Below, in pieces: positions 36,724 through 49,160 of a stretch of DNA of 64,000 nucleotides; within the stretch, counting starts at the first letter, position 1, and each line of letters starts with the position of its first letter. Both the position numbers and the translations under genes were made by a program. The stretch is from Artemisia argyi (lineage: Eukaryota; Streptophyta; Magnoliopsida; Asterales; Asteraceae): positions 116,352,042 through 116,416,041 of the forward strand of contig CM060704.1 of NCBI GenBank assembly GCA_030686995.1. The letters run 5' to 3'. The notes under the pieces were generated by a model. It saw nothing but the letters and a program-made list of their open reading frames with translations. It was not told the origin of the DNA and ran no database searches.

Positions 36724-38790
36724 GTGGTCCCAGAACAGAATTTTAGGCTGGGGATAAGAAGTGGGATCATTCTTTGCAAAGTTCTTAACAGGATTGAATG
36801 TGTTCCAAAAGTAAGCACCTTTGTGTATTTGTCCTGATGTGATCGTGACGTATGTATTCTCGAATGGTCATGAACAATCACCAGAACGTGAGTGCCATTT
36901 TCACTTTTAAAAGTTGCACTTGAAACATTAAGCTTTTCAGAACATCATACAATTTGAAAGTAAAAACTTAAATGTGTTAACAATTAACATCACTTTATTT
37001 ATATATTGTATAGTTATTGTTGTTATATGATTACTTTTATGTTTGTCGGACATAGTGAGGAAACGAGGATAGCAAAGGAGTTTGAAGCAAATCAAAAAAG
37101 GATTAATGATACGTGGGGATCGCACCAGGCTTTACCTCTCAAGGGATCTTGAGAAGCTTACAACCCCCACCAGGCAGTGTACCTGATCGTTGTAGTATAG
37201 TATAGTGACAAGTACCGGGGGATTGATCGTTCAGCTAGGAATAGTGTCGCTAGGATTAGAAAACCTAAATACTAGTTCTAGAGATGGGGGATGATTATTT
37301 TTGTATTTTTATATTTTTTTAGAAAGCAAGTAAAAATCTCGGGTTTGAAGGATTTGGGCGGAATTAGTTGCTAGTCAACTAACCCAATACTAAGATGCAA
37401 TCAAAATAAAATACTAGAAATGAAAATAACTAAATTAAATAAGGTTGTGAGCAATAAGTGGAGAAATTGTGTTTACTTAGATTTCTTTACTCCCTAGATA
37501 TCTTTTACACGTTAATTACTTGTTATAGTTGCGTGGATGACGGATTGTATTCCTTAATACCATTCATGGGGTGGCGCACTTAATTCCTCAATCCTATGAG
37601 TGCCTACTTCACTCCTATGTCGAGCCAGCTAAGAAGCTCCTAACATGGGATCATTAGAATTTATTCATGCATTAAATACAACCAATAAAACCTAGTGCAC
37701 GTCAGTTCATATTTCTTAAGACGTTCAAGCATGTTACCAATTGGAGATCTGCCAGTTTTCTTAAGCCTAACATCGAAATCATTCATCCAATACAACCATA
37801 AACAAGTAACCAACACATAATTAACATCTAGGTTTCATTAGATCTAAGCAAACACAAGATAGATCTAGCCTAGCATGATGGAATTAAGACAACAACAAGA
37901 TATAGACAACCAACACATAGACATATTGATTGAATTAAAAGAATACTTATCTCAATTACACATGAAAGGATTCAAGGGCTGAAAACCCTTGAAAAACCTG
38001 TAAAGTTCGTACTAAGTTCGGCCTTAGGGTTTCTCCAAAACTTCTCTCTTTTTTTTTTATGAATGAAAATTAGAAAACTATATATAGGAAATTGAGGCTG
38101 ACGGCGTCAAGACCAAATTGGTGACGCCGTCATCTCGCTGCCAAAATACTTCTCGGACTGCCTTGATCTACTTCTGACGCCGTCACGTTATAGCTATTTC
38201 CAGGCCGTCACGTATTTTACACTTGACGCTCTACTTTGTCACGCCTTCAATTCTCTACTGGGCCGTCATGAAAATTACTCTTGACGCCGTCAGGATTTTC
38301 TTCTTGACGCCGTCACCTACTGTTCTCAGCAAGGAAAATTAAGACTTTGGCGTTTTCTTCACTTTTATGCTCCAAAAACGTCTGAATTGCTTCCTTTTCC
38401 AGATTTCTCTCCCAAATTACCTAAAATCACAAAAGGAACGATTTAGGGCAATATTTGATCAAATAAATTCAATTCCGGGCTTAAATGACCCCCTAAAAGT
38501 GGTTCATTTTTCGCCTCATCAATTAACAAAGACCTTGAACCTTGAAAACCAAGATGTCTTGAGGCGAAAGGTATTTCTCAAACCTAAACAAAACTCTGGA
38601 TGTGGAAGTGGACCAGTTTCGATATGTAAGTGCCTTTAAAATATCTTCACACTATATTGCTTGATTTTAATGACCCTATATGCTAATCTGGAGCATGTCT
38701 ATATGCTTCAGGAATTGCAAGAACTAAGAAGTGCTCTACATTAGCAACCAAAAGATGTAAACATCAGTTTAAAGAATTTAGTGGTAAGCT
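36724..38790 (+). pseudogene. Kinesin-14 (CH-domain type) fragments, split by a solo LTR
   Basis: At 36724-36811 the frame reads VPEQNFRLGIRSGIILCKVL, then NRIECVPKV, matching the calponin-homology domain of plant kinesin-14 proteins (FRLGLRSGIILCNVLN). Further on, 38712-38786 reads ELQELRSALH followed by a stop, like the ELQELK/R coiled-coil segment before the motor domain. The order is right for a kinesin-14. Between them, 37064-37106 and 38522-38634 have coding-like stretches (EETRIAKEFEANQKRI; QDVLRRKVFLKPKQNSG) interrupted by solo LTR D. The motor domain is missing and there is at least one nonsense codon. It is a genomic fragment. Confidence 0.6.
37107..38521 (-). mobile_element. Solo LTR, copy D, inverted
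   Basis: A 1415-bp LTR of the same family on the minus strand (starts TGATACGTGGGGATC and ends CGCCTCATCA on +) with exact TSDs ATTAA (37102-37106 and 38522-38526). The TGACGCCGTCA/TGACGGCGTCA palindromes are retained at 38099, 38122 and 38282-38315. It interrupts captured exon sequence. Confidence 0.92.
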
Positions 38791-38951
38791 TTCTTTGTTA
38801 TTTCTCAATATCTTGAGGTTGAGCTGCCAAAATGGGTAACATGATAATGTCTGCAAAATGGATAAATCTGTACTAGGGCCTTTCTGTTCTGCACTGTATA
38901 CGAAAGCAACTTTGGAAGCGTGTGGGGAAGAGGATGGGTGTTGGGGGTGTA

Positions 38952-39152
38952 TTAATTATTTGGTTTCTGTTGTGGAGAGTAGGAGTGAGAGTGAGAGGTA
39001 GGTGAAGATTGGGATTGTGGCAGTTGAGATATTGGCTGGTGATGTTGTTTAAGGTTAGTGTGAGGATAGGTTGATGAGGGATGGCTTGAGGCGAAGTTTG
39101 TAGGTTTGCTTCCTGCTAAGTTATTACTTTGTGGTTCGTTGTTTAAGTTCAC
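38952..39152 (-). pseudogene. Possible Ser/Pro/Gln/His-rich exon fragment
   Basis: A minus-strand frame of 66 codons (SSHPSSTYPHTNLKQHHQPI, then SHSHSYSPQQKP) has a composition typical of disordered plant protein segments. No domain is visible, and it may be a chance frame in a GT-rich strand. Confidence 0.22.
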
Positions 39153-39629
39153 CGAGAAAGTACTTTTTATCTAATTGATTTTATGTCGATTAAATATGTT
39201 ACTAATTGATTTTAGTTTGCGTATGCTTATGTTTTAGTAGCTAACTTCAGTTAGAAAAATCTTACTAGTAGTATAAGTGCTAGATTATCTCTGAAAGGGT
39301 GATTGAGTAGTTTATGGGGTTTTAGAGCTACTCAAAACCTAAGTTTTAGAGGGATGTTTGGGTCTTTTTGGTTAACAAGCTTCTGAGTTGTTTGATAATG
39401 ATGAACATCAGACTAACAACTCATAATCAAGCTCATTTGAGGCAAAAAAATTCGTGAGAGGTAGTAAAGTGGGCGGGTTGGGTAGCGGGTCAAAATGGGT
39501 AGAGGTTGAATGCATTAAGTGTTACAATTCTTTTCTGTTGCAAGTGGTTCACAGGTGGGTCGGGCGAGTTATGTATATCTGTATTTATTTTTGCTGAACT
39601 TTCGTTAAATTTGACTTATGATTTCATTT

Positions 39630-40470
39630 ACGCAGATTCGTTAATAATGGATGTAACAAAGGAAACCCAAAATCCAGCACGAGGACATCAAGTAGGGCCT
39701 TCGAAGATTCTAAAAAATGTATATGAACCTCTTCTTTTTTAAAGAGGGTGTTTGGACTGGCTTATTTTTCTAGATTATGAGGTTATTTGAAGTATGCCAA
39801 AGAAATTGAAAAGCTTCCAGGCATAAGGTTAATCTTCATAACCTATAACATGTGTTTGCGTTAACAATAAACAGGTTAAGATGCACATTCTGTAATACAT
39901 ATTGAAAATCAACAGAATTATCATAGAAACACAGAAGCTTCTAAAATTGCTGCTTATGGTAGTTTCTGTAAAATATTGCAGGATCATAGGTTTATATCGT
40001 GATGATTGAAGGATATCCGATGATAAGTTTTAGGGGTGAGATCGATGGTTTTGAAGCCACTGCTGTCGAATTTCACTCTGAACAGAAAGTTGTTGTCACA
40101 AGGTTAGTAGTATTTTTGAACGATTTAATGATCAATGATATATGAGGGTTATTTATTTATTTATTTATTTATTGTTAACTATTTTGCTCTGTACTTAGTG
40201 ATTCGGTTATTGCATCATACTCCCAACACCTTGAAATGAGGCATTGCATCCTATGATAGATATTGTATTTCCTGTTTAATTGCCTTATTTAAAACTTACT
40301 TATGCTTCGTTTGCTTTTGTAGTGTTTTTTGATGCAGACTTCGCCATCCCAGGCCCAACTCCTTAAGTCATACCCGAACCAAAGACTGCCAAAATTCCAT
40401 TTTTTTCCCGAAGTATGAAGAAATGGGTGAAGCTGAGATGGACAAAATGATGGAAGCGCACTAGTGAGTC
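39630..40470 (+). pseudogene. Unrecognised exon-like fragments
   Basis: Three stretches with AG/GT-like borders: about 39648-39718 (DVTKETQNPARGHQVGPSKI), 39988-40102 (MISFRGEIDGFEATAVEF) and 40338-40464 (SQAQLLKSYPNQRLPKF). I do not recognise the families. They lie between the kinesin and carboxypeptidase pieces and probably belong to further captured genes. Confidence 0.3.
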
Positions 40471-40578
40471 AAAGAAAGTTTACAAATAACTACGTAGGTA
40501 AACAAAAATATTCCTTAATAATGTCATTTAGCTTCGCTGTGTGACTATAATTATGCTGCTAATTTATGCTTCAAATGC

Positions 40579-40764
40579 AGCTAGGTAACCCTGTAACAAG
40601 CGACGCTGGGAACTTGCAAGATCAGATTGACTATGGTTGGAGTTATGTTGTGATATCAGATGAGGCGTATAGAACCATAAGTGAATCATGTGTATGGAGC
40701 AACAATAGCTGTAACAAAGCTGTTGATCAAGTTTGGACTCTTCTCTTCATCAGGTGTCAGGTTA
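40579..40764 (+). pseudogene. Serine carboxypeptidase-like exon fragment
   Basis: The frame reads LGNPVTSDAGNLQDQIDYGW, YVVISDEAYRTI and CNKAVDQVW. This matches the plant SCPL family around GNxxTDD...G..DY.WSH.LISD..Y and CNKALDQVY. The AG is at about 40578 and the exon ends near 40764. The catalytic Ser, Asp and His segments are elsewhere in the gene and absent here. It is an isolated internal exon on the same strand as the other fragments. Confidence 0.65.
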
Positions 40765-41484
40765 GCTATATTGTATCAACAAATCTCATATTAGCTATTT
40801 TCTTAATGTATGGTTAGCTATATACATGCTCAGTCTTCTACCAGTAGCAGGTGGAGAGCCCCCTGTAATTATTTCTGAGCTCACATCTAAATGAGTCTAC
40901 TATTCATTTGACTTTATAGCCTTTTGTTCCATGTTGTGAATTCAAATTTTCTTTTGATTTGCAGATTTGATTACTACATTAGATATAATTCTATACATGT
41001 TATTACTACGTATCCCCTTGCATAGGTTTGACCTCTGTCGATAAAATAATGTTTCAAAAATCTAATTGGTCTTTTCATGTGGTCATGCAGATTATGATGG
41101 TGGTGGGTCTGAAAGGAATCATGGATGTTTTGCAAATGATAAACCATCAAGGAGGGCAAGAAAGATTTATTTTTTGTATGAAAGAAACCATCTTTGGAGG
41201 ATGTTCATATTCCAGAAACACAAATACCTAAGCAATATTAGCACAACACATTAGCAAACCAAAAAATGAAAAACTTTGTATTCAAACTTACCGCCGCGAA
41301 GCGCAGGTTTACCTTATTTTTTGTATAACATTGTTGCATTAAATGCACATGAAGCTTATGTATGCACAACGACATGACAATCTTGCAATCTTTAAATATT
41401 GTTCCTGCCATTTCTATTTTGCAACACTTACTGAAACCTTCTTTAGGAAATCACCCCGCAGCAACGCGCGGGTGATCCACCTCG

Positions 41485-41762
41485 TTTATACTAAGTACAA
41501 GGTTGTTGCTAGTGGGGTTAGGTAGGCGTGTGTCAAAAATCTAATTGAAGAAGCACAACAAAGTACATCTTCCATTTAATGCATCTATATTGGGAAACGC
41601 TACTTCCTTGCTTTTGTGAACAGTTCTGTCAACTGTTCACTGTTTATCACTAACTCGTATATGTTTGACTTTTCACTAAAATTCACTTTATCCCGCTCAA
41701 ATGTATTTATGAAAAGTCCCGCCTAAACTTCAGAGGAATAAGAGCTATGCTCTGTTGGCCAG
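41485..41762. other. Intergenic, no feature seen
   Basis: A short stretch between the candidate Helitron end and an LTR-like sequence, without identifiable content. Confidence 0.35.
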
Positions 41763-42438
<676 letters not shown>

Positions 42439-42720
42439 CACTACAAGAAAAAAGGGGTTTTTGAGACCAACTTTTTTGGGAAGGCTAAAAAACCATGCCA
42501 AATACACGTATCTATGGTTATGCCAAAAAAACAAGCATTTGGAACCACATGTAAAACACCATTCCAACTGTATACTTATTTGGCACACTTTCCAAAAGTG
42601 GTGCCGAAAAAGACCGTATTTAGAACGGTGTTTATATACCCACCTAAATACCAATGTATTTGTAATAGAAGCCGACACAACTACTCATTTCTTCTCTAAT
42701 TTTGAATTCACTTAATGATC
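42439..42720 (+). mobile_element. CACTA element left-end fragment
   Basis: CACTACAAGAAAAAAGGGG is a typical CACTA terminal inverted repeat start. The next 280 bp contain GAGACCAAC/CCATGCCAAA-type subterminal sequence. No opposing TIR was found within several kb, so this is a truncated end. Confidence 0.5.
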
Positions 42721-43052
42721 ATTAATAAGCCTTTTATTGACCTTTATCATTCATATGTGAAATAGATAATCATTCTTTATTTGATTTACCTTCAACAACT
42801 CGTGTTAGCCTTGAAGTGGCTCTAGGATCGCGAATTGCATATCGGGTCGTGTTTGAATTGATGGTTTTGTAAGTTCATATATTTCATCCTTAAAATGCCC
42901 GTTTTGTTTATTCATGTCAATAAGTAAACTCTCGCATTTTCATAATTATTAAACAAGTAAGTTGTAATCAAATTCATCTATAAGCAAAATGTTTTCAATC
43001 AAAGTTACATGACTACCCTAAAAATAAGTGGAGGTATATACATGTAAGCTAC
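42721..43052. other. Intergenic, no feature seen
   Basis: AT-rich sequence. The TTCATCCTTAAAATGCCCG region may be old LTR sequence but is not assignable. Confidence 0.35.
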
Positions 43053-43055
43053 TAA

Positions 43056-43297
43056 GGGGGTGTTTGTTTCAGCTTATATAGCCGGCTTATGGTTATTTGA
43101 TTTTTGGCTTATGTTTCATAAGCTCACCTTTTGTGGCTTATTTTAACTCTTTACGGCTTATGTAAGTTAGTTATAACATAATGAACTTATATAAGCCGGA
43201 AAGTTTCAAAATAAGCCAAAAAAGATGAGCTTGTGAAACATAAGCCCAAAACCAAATAAGCCATAAGCCAACTATATAAGCCGAAACAAAACCCCCC
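43056..43297. mobile_element. Tourist-like MITE, TAA TSD
   Basis: Long inverted repeats begin GGGGGTGTTTGTTTC and end GAAACAAAACCCCCC, continuing inward through AGCTTATATAGCC / GGCCATAAGCC-like arms. They are flanked by TAA at 43053-43055 and 43298-43300. The element is 242 bp, with a repeated AATAAGCC motif. It fits the PIF/Harbinger-type MITE class. Confidence 0.85.
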
Positions 43298-43300
43298 TAA

Positions 43301-44007
43301 GATCTACTGAAGTATAAAGGAGAATTAGTTATAAATCTCTATACCTAAAGCTTGCAAAATTTGTACATTTTAAAGAAATAGCTAACTATGGATCCGTATA
43401 CTGAAAACGCATGAGCAAATACATAGATAATGTGATATTTTAAATTGTTAATATCCATACTACATATTAAGCATGCATCCCATTTCTTAAATCTAGAATT
43501 CCTTAAACTTAATGTTTGACTTTATTGACTTTTGAGCCGAATATTTCATATTAATGAGCCACAAAAATTTGATATCTCGGTTAATAGTTTCCATGATTTG
43601 GCAAATGACTTTTGACTTTTGGTCTATAATATATCGTGAGATGCAAAGAATTTTTATATCTGAAACTTTTCGATTTATTCACTTATAGATGCATATTTCA
43701 AGCTTGCCACTAAAAATCCCGTTACTATGCACGAGTATTCATCTAGTATATAGATATATATTTATAACTCAAATCTTTATTTTATTCAAATTTCTATCTT
43801 ACTATATATTTTAATTTTGTTAATTATTTATTCTTACAACTATTAGTTTTTCATAAAAATATGTCGAGATTCAAGTTTTCAAATACTATAATATTAACTT
43901 TCACCCGAAAGTTTTGAATTTAGTTTCATCCAAAAATGAAAATAATTTCCCACCATTTTAATATCCTTTTTTTCGGTTATGTTAAAAAGCCTAATAGCAA
44001 AAAAGAC
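43301..44007. other. AT-rich intergenic DNA
   Basis: No gene, repeat border or RNA gene that I can support. Confidence 0.4.
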
Positions 44008-44015
44008 CTAATTCC

Positions 44016-44106
44016 CAGTCCCGGATTTAAGCATGTGCAGGGTGTGCGACGGCACAGGGCCTCCATTTTCTCAGGGCCCCAATTTATGGATCTGTGGCGT
44101 TAGTAT

Positions 44107-44157
<51 letters not shown>

Positions 44158-44518
44158 AGTAAAATGGTGTTTTATGAAGGATTAAATACGGTTTACAACA
44201 TTAGAATCTAATGATTTGTGTCGGAGATTAACAGAGCTTCAAATATCATTTTTAATGGAGTAAAAATATGCAGGGATAGAGTTCTAGTTCCAGCGAAGGG
44301 GATGACACAAAACCCAAGTTTTTTTGTTTTACTTTTGGTAAATTACAAGTTTAACCTCTATAGATTATAGTTTGTCACTTGAGGCATGTTTCTATGGTAT
44401 TTCACTATTTTATTTAGCAAATAGTCCGAAAATGGAATATATAAAACCTATATTCTGTCGATACGCTACCATCTATTTGTAACAAATGTTTTGGCTATAA
44501 GTATGTTTCAAAAAAATC

Positions 44519-44582
<64 letters not shown>

Positions 44583-44822
44583 AACACTCCATGTTATTCA
44601 TTTGGACTTAAAGATAATTTCTACAAGTCGTGGAATATATTAGAAAAACAAAATACATTAGATATATTATAAGACGAACAAAAAAGTATAGAAATTACTA
44701 TCAAATTGATTAAGAATTTAATGTGTATAATTAGTCAAGTTTACTGATTTTGTTGCACATATCGTTCAAGGGCCTCCAAAATAATATGGCACAGGGCCTT
44801 CAAAATCCACGAGACGGCCCTG
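44016..44822. mobile_element. Non-autonomous hAT element, 8-bp TSD
   Basis: It starts CAGTCCCGG and ends CGGCCCTG, short imperfect inverted repeats, between perfect 8-bp TSDs CTAATTCC (44008-44015 and 44823-44830). The subterminal phrases GGCACAGGGCCTCC and GGCACAGGGCCTTC occur near the two ends. The interior has a T44 run (44110-44153) and (CA)25 (44521-44570) and no transposase. Confidence 0.88.
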
Positions 44823-44830
44823 CTAATTCC

Positions 44831-45300
44831 TTTTGTATTCATAAAGGCCCCTAAAGAACCCAATTCGCGATACATAGATATCCTGTGAATGGTTTTCTCT
44901 TAACATCAACGTAAGTATTCAAGTATAATTGATAATTTGTTTTGGGTTTAAAAGTTTCGATTATGGGTGTGAAAAAACGAAATCGAATTTACAATTGAAG
45001 ATCTCTATTTGATGTTCGTAAAATTGCATTCTACCATACAAAAACCAATTTTGTATTAACAAGAACGATTATATATATATATACCCATATCCTTCTAGTA
45101 ATGTATTTGCTTTCTCTTTTATGGTGATTAGTTGTGAATATTTCTAAGGAAATAGGTTCTCGTATAAATTTGATTCCGAAGATGCCAAATGTTTTATGTT
45201 TTGGAATTCAGGTTATCACTTATCAAGATCTATTTAATATTAAGTAATCATTAACTATGATGTATATTTCTCTTCTATTGGTCTATTAGCTAACACTATG

Positions 45301-45361
<61 letters not shown>

Positions 45362-45456
45362 CAGATGTTTGTTATTAATTCCCTTTTCTAGATACATACT
45401 CCTAAACTAAGTTGGTTGACTAGTTCATAGATTGCGATAAACATAAACTATATATA
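44831..45456. other. AT-rich intergenic DNA with (TA)n
   Basis: It contains a (TA)n tract at about 45302-45359. Nothing else is recognisable. Confidence 0.45.
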
Positions 45457-48293
45457 CTAGGCGAGTACCCGTGCATAGCAACGGAATTTTCTAGCGGCAA
45501 ACAATTATAGTTGTTATTTTATAATTGTTATTTTACCGGGTGGAATGCCCTTTACCCTAACAATTATAGTTGCGATATTCTGGTAAGTGTTTCATGTGAC
45601 ATTCAAACATAAAACGTGAAAATGTCAAAATATAATTGCAAAATGTTGTAACATTCGATAATTCAAATGAAACAATAATTCTTAACATGTATAAAAGAAC
45701 ATATAAAAACATTTAGTGAAACTAAAAATAAAAAATTACATCAAGGCTTGAGGAATGCTCCCTAAAGGCATGTCATGTGATACACATCATGACATATACT
45801 ATCAATTATAGTTGTTTGCCGCTAAAAAATTACATCAAAGTGCTCACGTTGGCTTACATCGATGACATATACTATCAACTCAGCTTTTTCAACATTAAGG
45901 CAATACCTACATAAGTACACAAATTATTTCATATGTATATTGAATGTTTATGTAAACACAGACATTCAAGAATTGATCATGACATAAATTTGATTCATAT
46001 GTTAACGTTTATTGAGGTAACTAAAAAAATCCAATGAAAACCAACCATAAAGCCGCAAGATCTACGGAATTATAGTTAAAGCCTACATTTGACTTCACAA
46101 CTATAAGAGGTTGCTTTTTTGTGCGTATCACCTGAGCTCCATTGTCACTTTCAATCAGTCCCTTCTCCCTCATCAGATCGAGGGTCGGACCAATGTGGGG
46201 ATTATAAAAGCTTCCCCCTGAAAACAATAGTACTCCACATTAAATACCAACTCGTAAGTTAAAAAATGTGGTTCTAAAATAACACCTTTTCTTCCAAATG
46301 GACGTCTAGACGCTCATATATACTTGTCCAAAACCCTTTAGACTTATATCATAGATTTGTGCCCATGCCTTCAGTCACCTTTCATCACCACCCTATTTTA
46401 AACGAAGTATTATTTTAGAAATAAGAAACAAATTATAGAGATTGCAAAGTTGTGTAGCACAAAATGGTTACTCACCTAAAGACTAACCACCGCCTCTTGG
46501 GCTATCTTTTTTAAACTCGGGATCATCATCAAATCTCCTCTTTGACGCCAGGACCAAGTATAGAGCATGATTCTATTAGGTCATTTGCCAGAAGGTTTCG
46601 CATGATGGCCTACACATTAGAACGAACAATATTAATAGTGTTAAGCCTTCATAACAGTTCTCATGCCAAAAAAGAGAGAAAATTCAAGAAAACTAAATAA
46701 GCACACAGATGGTTTCACAAAGTTACTGTGCGAATTGTCTTTTTTTGTGAAATAATTTTTGTTTGCTTGATTGCTATAAAAGTCAAACTTTGTAACAACA
46801 AATAGCCAACGCTTGCCAAAAGTCAAGCTTAAAACAAAAAAATATCTATTTTTTTTTTCAAAAATTGTTAGTTTGAAAAATAACAGATTATCCTGATATT
46901 TTTACAAAAAAAAACCATATGTATTATGACTTTTTGATGAATCTCAATGAAAAATACACAAATAATACTTGCGCAATGAAGGTTTATGGACCCATGAATT
47001 TTGAACCCATGTTTCTAATTCTAGCCCATAAGCTCATGGTGTTGCTGCTATAATCAAATGTAAATTTTGTATTATTAATACTTAATAACAGGTATGATGA
47101 TTTAGCCAAGAAACTCAACTTCACTATGGTATCACCAATGGAAAAATAATAGGTTGCTTTAGTATACAAGAAATGAAAAGTACGAGAAAGAATATATACC
47201 ATTGGTAATCGCCGACTTCTTTTTTGTCATAAACCTTTCCACATAGATGCTGGATCAACACTCCGAATATTCCGAACCTTCGAGATAGGTACTCTATCCA
47301 TATCACCAATGATTTCCAAGGCTGTTTGATAGCAATAAGACCCATGGATGGTATAATTTCAGAATATATTTGTACTCACCTTGTTTTTGGTCCAACCCGC
47401 ATGTTTTTTTTCTGCAACCAGTTTCTTTTCTAACGTAGGGAACAATTAAAGGAACCACGATCAGCAGCTACATCTAACACAAATGCGCATACCATATAGA
47501 TTAACATAATTTAATCACATATTGGAAACCTATTAACAATCAATATGTATAGTTAACACAAACATAACTGAAACCTATTAATCATCATAACCTACAACAA
47601 ACAAAAACCCAAAGATCATACAAGATCTTAAAAGGAAAAATAAAAAAATTGAATGAAACACTTACTTGTTGTTGAACACTTAAAGCAAAACTCAGTTAGT
47701 CCCACCAGTTCTTGTTTCTGCAACAAAAAAGCAAAACTCAACAAAAGATCAAAACTGATCTAAACAAAAAATAAATTAAACCAGTTATTATACAGAGATG
47801 AAACATAAGAGAAAAAATTAATGGTGGTGATCGAATGAATGATGAGAAGCCCATTATATACGGTTGAAAATTGATCCATTGAGTTTTGAATTTCAAAGTG
47901 GTGCACAACAGGTATATAACTTGAATTGATTCATTAAAAGTCATACGTATATAAAGTCAGACGTGTATAAATAGTTGCCATACTTACCACAATATCGAAG
48001 TCAGACATGTACAAATAGTTGCCATACTTACCACATACGTGTATAAAGTCAAACGTGTATAAATAGTTGACATACTTACTAGCAATAGGGAAGGAGTAAC
48101 ACCAATGAATACTTTCCTTCTCGTTTGCATTGAATACTTTCCAAACGCCCATTTCTTTCCAAACGCCCATTTCTGTCAAGTTTGTTCACTTTCAAGGTTG
48201 ACCAAATTCAGTTTTTCACTTTTCAAGGTTGACCCTTTTCGCTTTATATGTAGTTTAGATAGATTTGAAAAATAAAGTTTGTTATATAAAAGA
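45457..48293 (-). mobile_element. Probable Helitron carrying an arginyl-tRNA synthetase fragment
   Basis: On the minus strand the 3' end is a hairpin (CCGTTGCTATGCACGG), then GTACTCGC, CTAG and T, all as expected for a Helitron. At the other side the minus strand starts TCTTTTATATAAC (from 48293), nearly the same as the 5' end of the Helitron at 1755. The base before it is T rather than the usual A, so this border is tentative. The interior holds exons of one gene. Confidence 0.6.
46046..47250 (-). pseudogene. Arginyl-tRNA synthetase (cytosolic type) pseudogene fragment
   Basis: Exon remnants occur in the correct N-to-C order on the minus strand: EVGDYQ with a split Cys codon (ending 47200), SNTMSLWARIRNMGSKFMGP (47047 down to about 46985), LIESCSILGPG (exon from 46609), SKRRFDDDPEFKK (about 46545-46500) and GSFYNPHIG...IESDNGAQVI...PLIVVKS...DLAALW (46217-46046). 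These match plant ArgRS segments GDYQCNNAMGLW, MIESCSVAGPG, KRFDxDPEFK, ESFYNPYI and STDLAALWYRL. Introns are retained, so the source was genomic. The pieces around 46545 are in different frames. The HIGH-motif region and the C-terminal anticodon-binding domain are not seen. It is clearly non-functional. Confidence 0.8.
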
Positions 48294-49160
48294 ATTAGCT
48301 TAAAATACATGGTAGTTTTTGTAACTCGTCACATAGTTGGTGGGTGTTGCGAATTCTTTTTCTTTTCTGCAAAAATGACGTCGCCACTATAATCATTGTA
48401 TATATGTATCTAACTAGTGAATAATCAAGACAATTTCATACTTCTTAAGAAAAGTATCATAAAAAATGCTATTTTCAAAAAATCATGAATTTGGAATCAT
48501 AAGTCTAAAAGTATGACTTATACAAACAGTTCTATATTCTATTTACATAATTTCCTCTTTATTCTATAGATAAATAGATCGCATCTCTTCTTATATTCTT
48601 CTAATTTTCGAGTACGATTTTATTGCGAAATAATTACAAATTTATGTATATCTTTCTTAAAAAACGTGCACCTACACTTTACAAAGTATATGCAAATTTT
48701 TGTATATCTTTTTTAAAAACACCGACACTTTACATGTAGAACCAAAAATCGTTGGTGTGAGTGTATAAAGTGCAAGACCTTTGTTGAACTTGCAAAAGGG
48801 TGCTACCATATGACTTTAGAATCATGATGTAATCTTTATATGCTATCACTTTGTTTCAAAATAGATCATGCTAACAACATAAGTACATATATTATAAATC
48901 TTAATCAAGATAACACATGAAGCTCGGGTCACAAAGCTAGCTTAGATATATAGTACATATTTGAGCTTTTGGAACAATTATAATTTTAAGTGGGTATATA
49001 GTAATTTTTTTGGAAGGATAATTAAAATTTTAAGTTTGATGAAACTTTATGGACCTATATGCAATTCCAAATAAAAAATAAAGATAAAATAAAAGGTATA
49101 AATCATGCATTAGAGCCAAACTTTTTATTGAGTTGGTTATTTTGCGTTAGGGTTTCATTC
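48294..49160. promoter_or_regulatory. Upstream region of the 160-residue gene
   Basis: AT-rich DNA. An alternative in-frame ATG at 49059 precedes the preferred start at 49161. No motif stands out. Confidence 0.3.

Larger units (their letters stand above)
34909..41484 (+). mobile_element. Candidate Helitron carrying several host-gene fragments
   Basis: Internal exons of at least three unrelated genes, all on the + strand and with introns kept, lie within 6.5 kb. Downstream is a GC-rich hairpin (CCCCGCAGCAACGCGCGGGT, 41455-41474), then GATCCACCTCG and T. This resembles a Helitron 3' end, although CTCG departs from CTRR. A second GC hairpin (CCGCCGCGAAGCGCAGG) is at 41291-41307. No 5' terminus was found, and LTR insertions interrupt the region, so the borders and the type are inference. 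Confidence 0.42.

Noticed and set aside
26747..38521. Regularly recurring TGACG palindromes as a CRISPR-like array
   Set aside because: Spacing is irregular, the copies are LTR-borne, and the organism is a plant. There are no cas-like genes.
49059..49160. Upstream in-frame ATG as the start of the 160-residue protein
   Set aside because: It would add an AT-rich 34-residue stretch, whereas ATG 49161 follows a typical leader. It cannot be excluded without transcript data.
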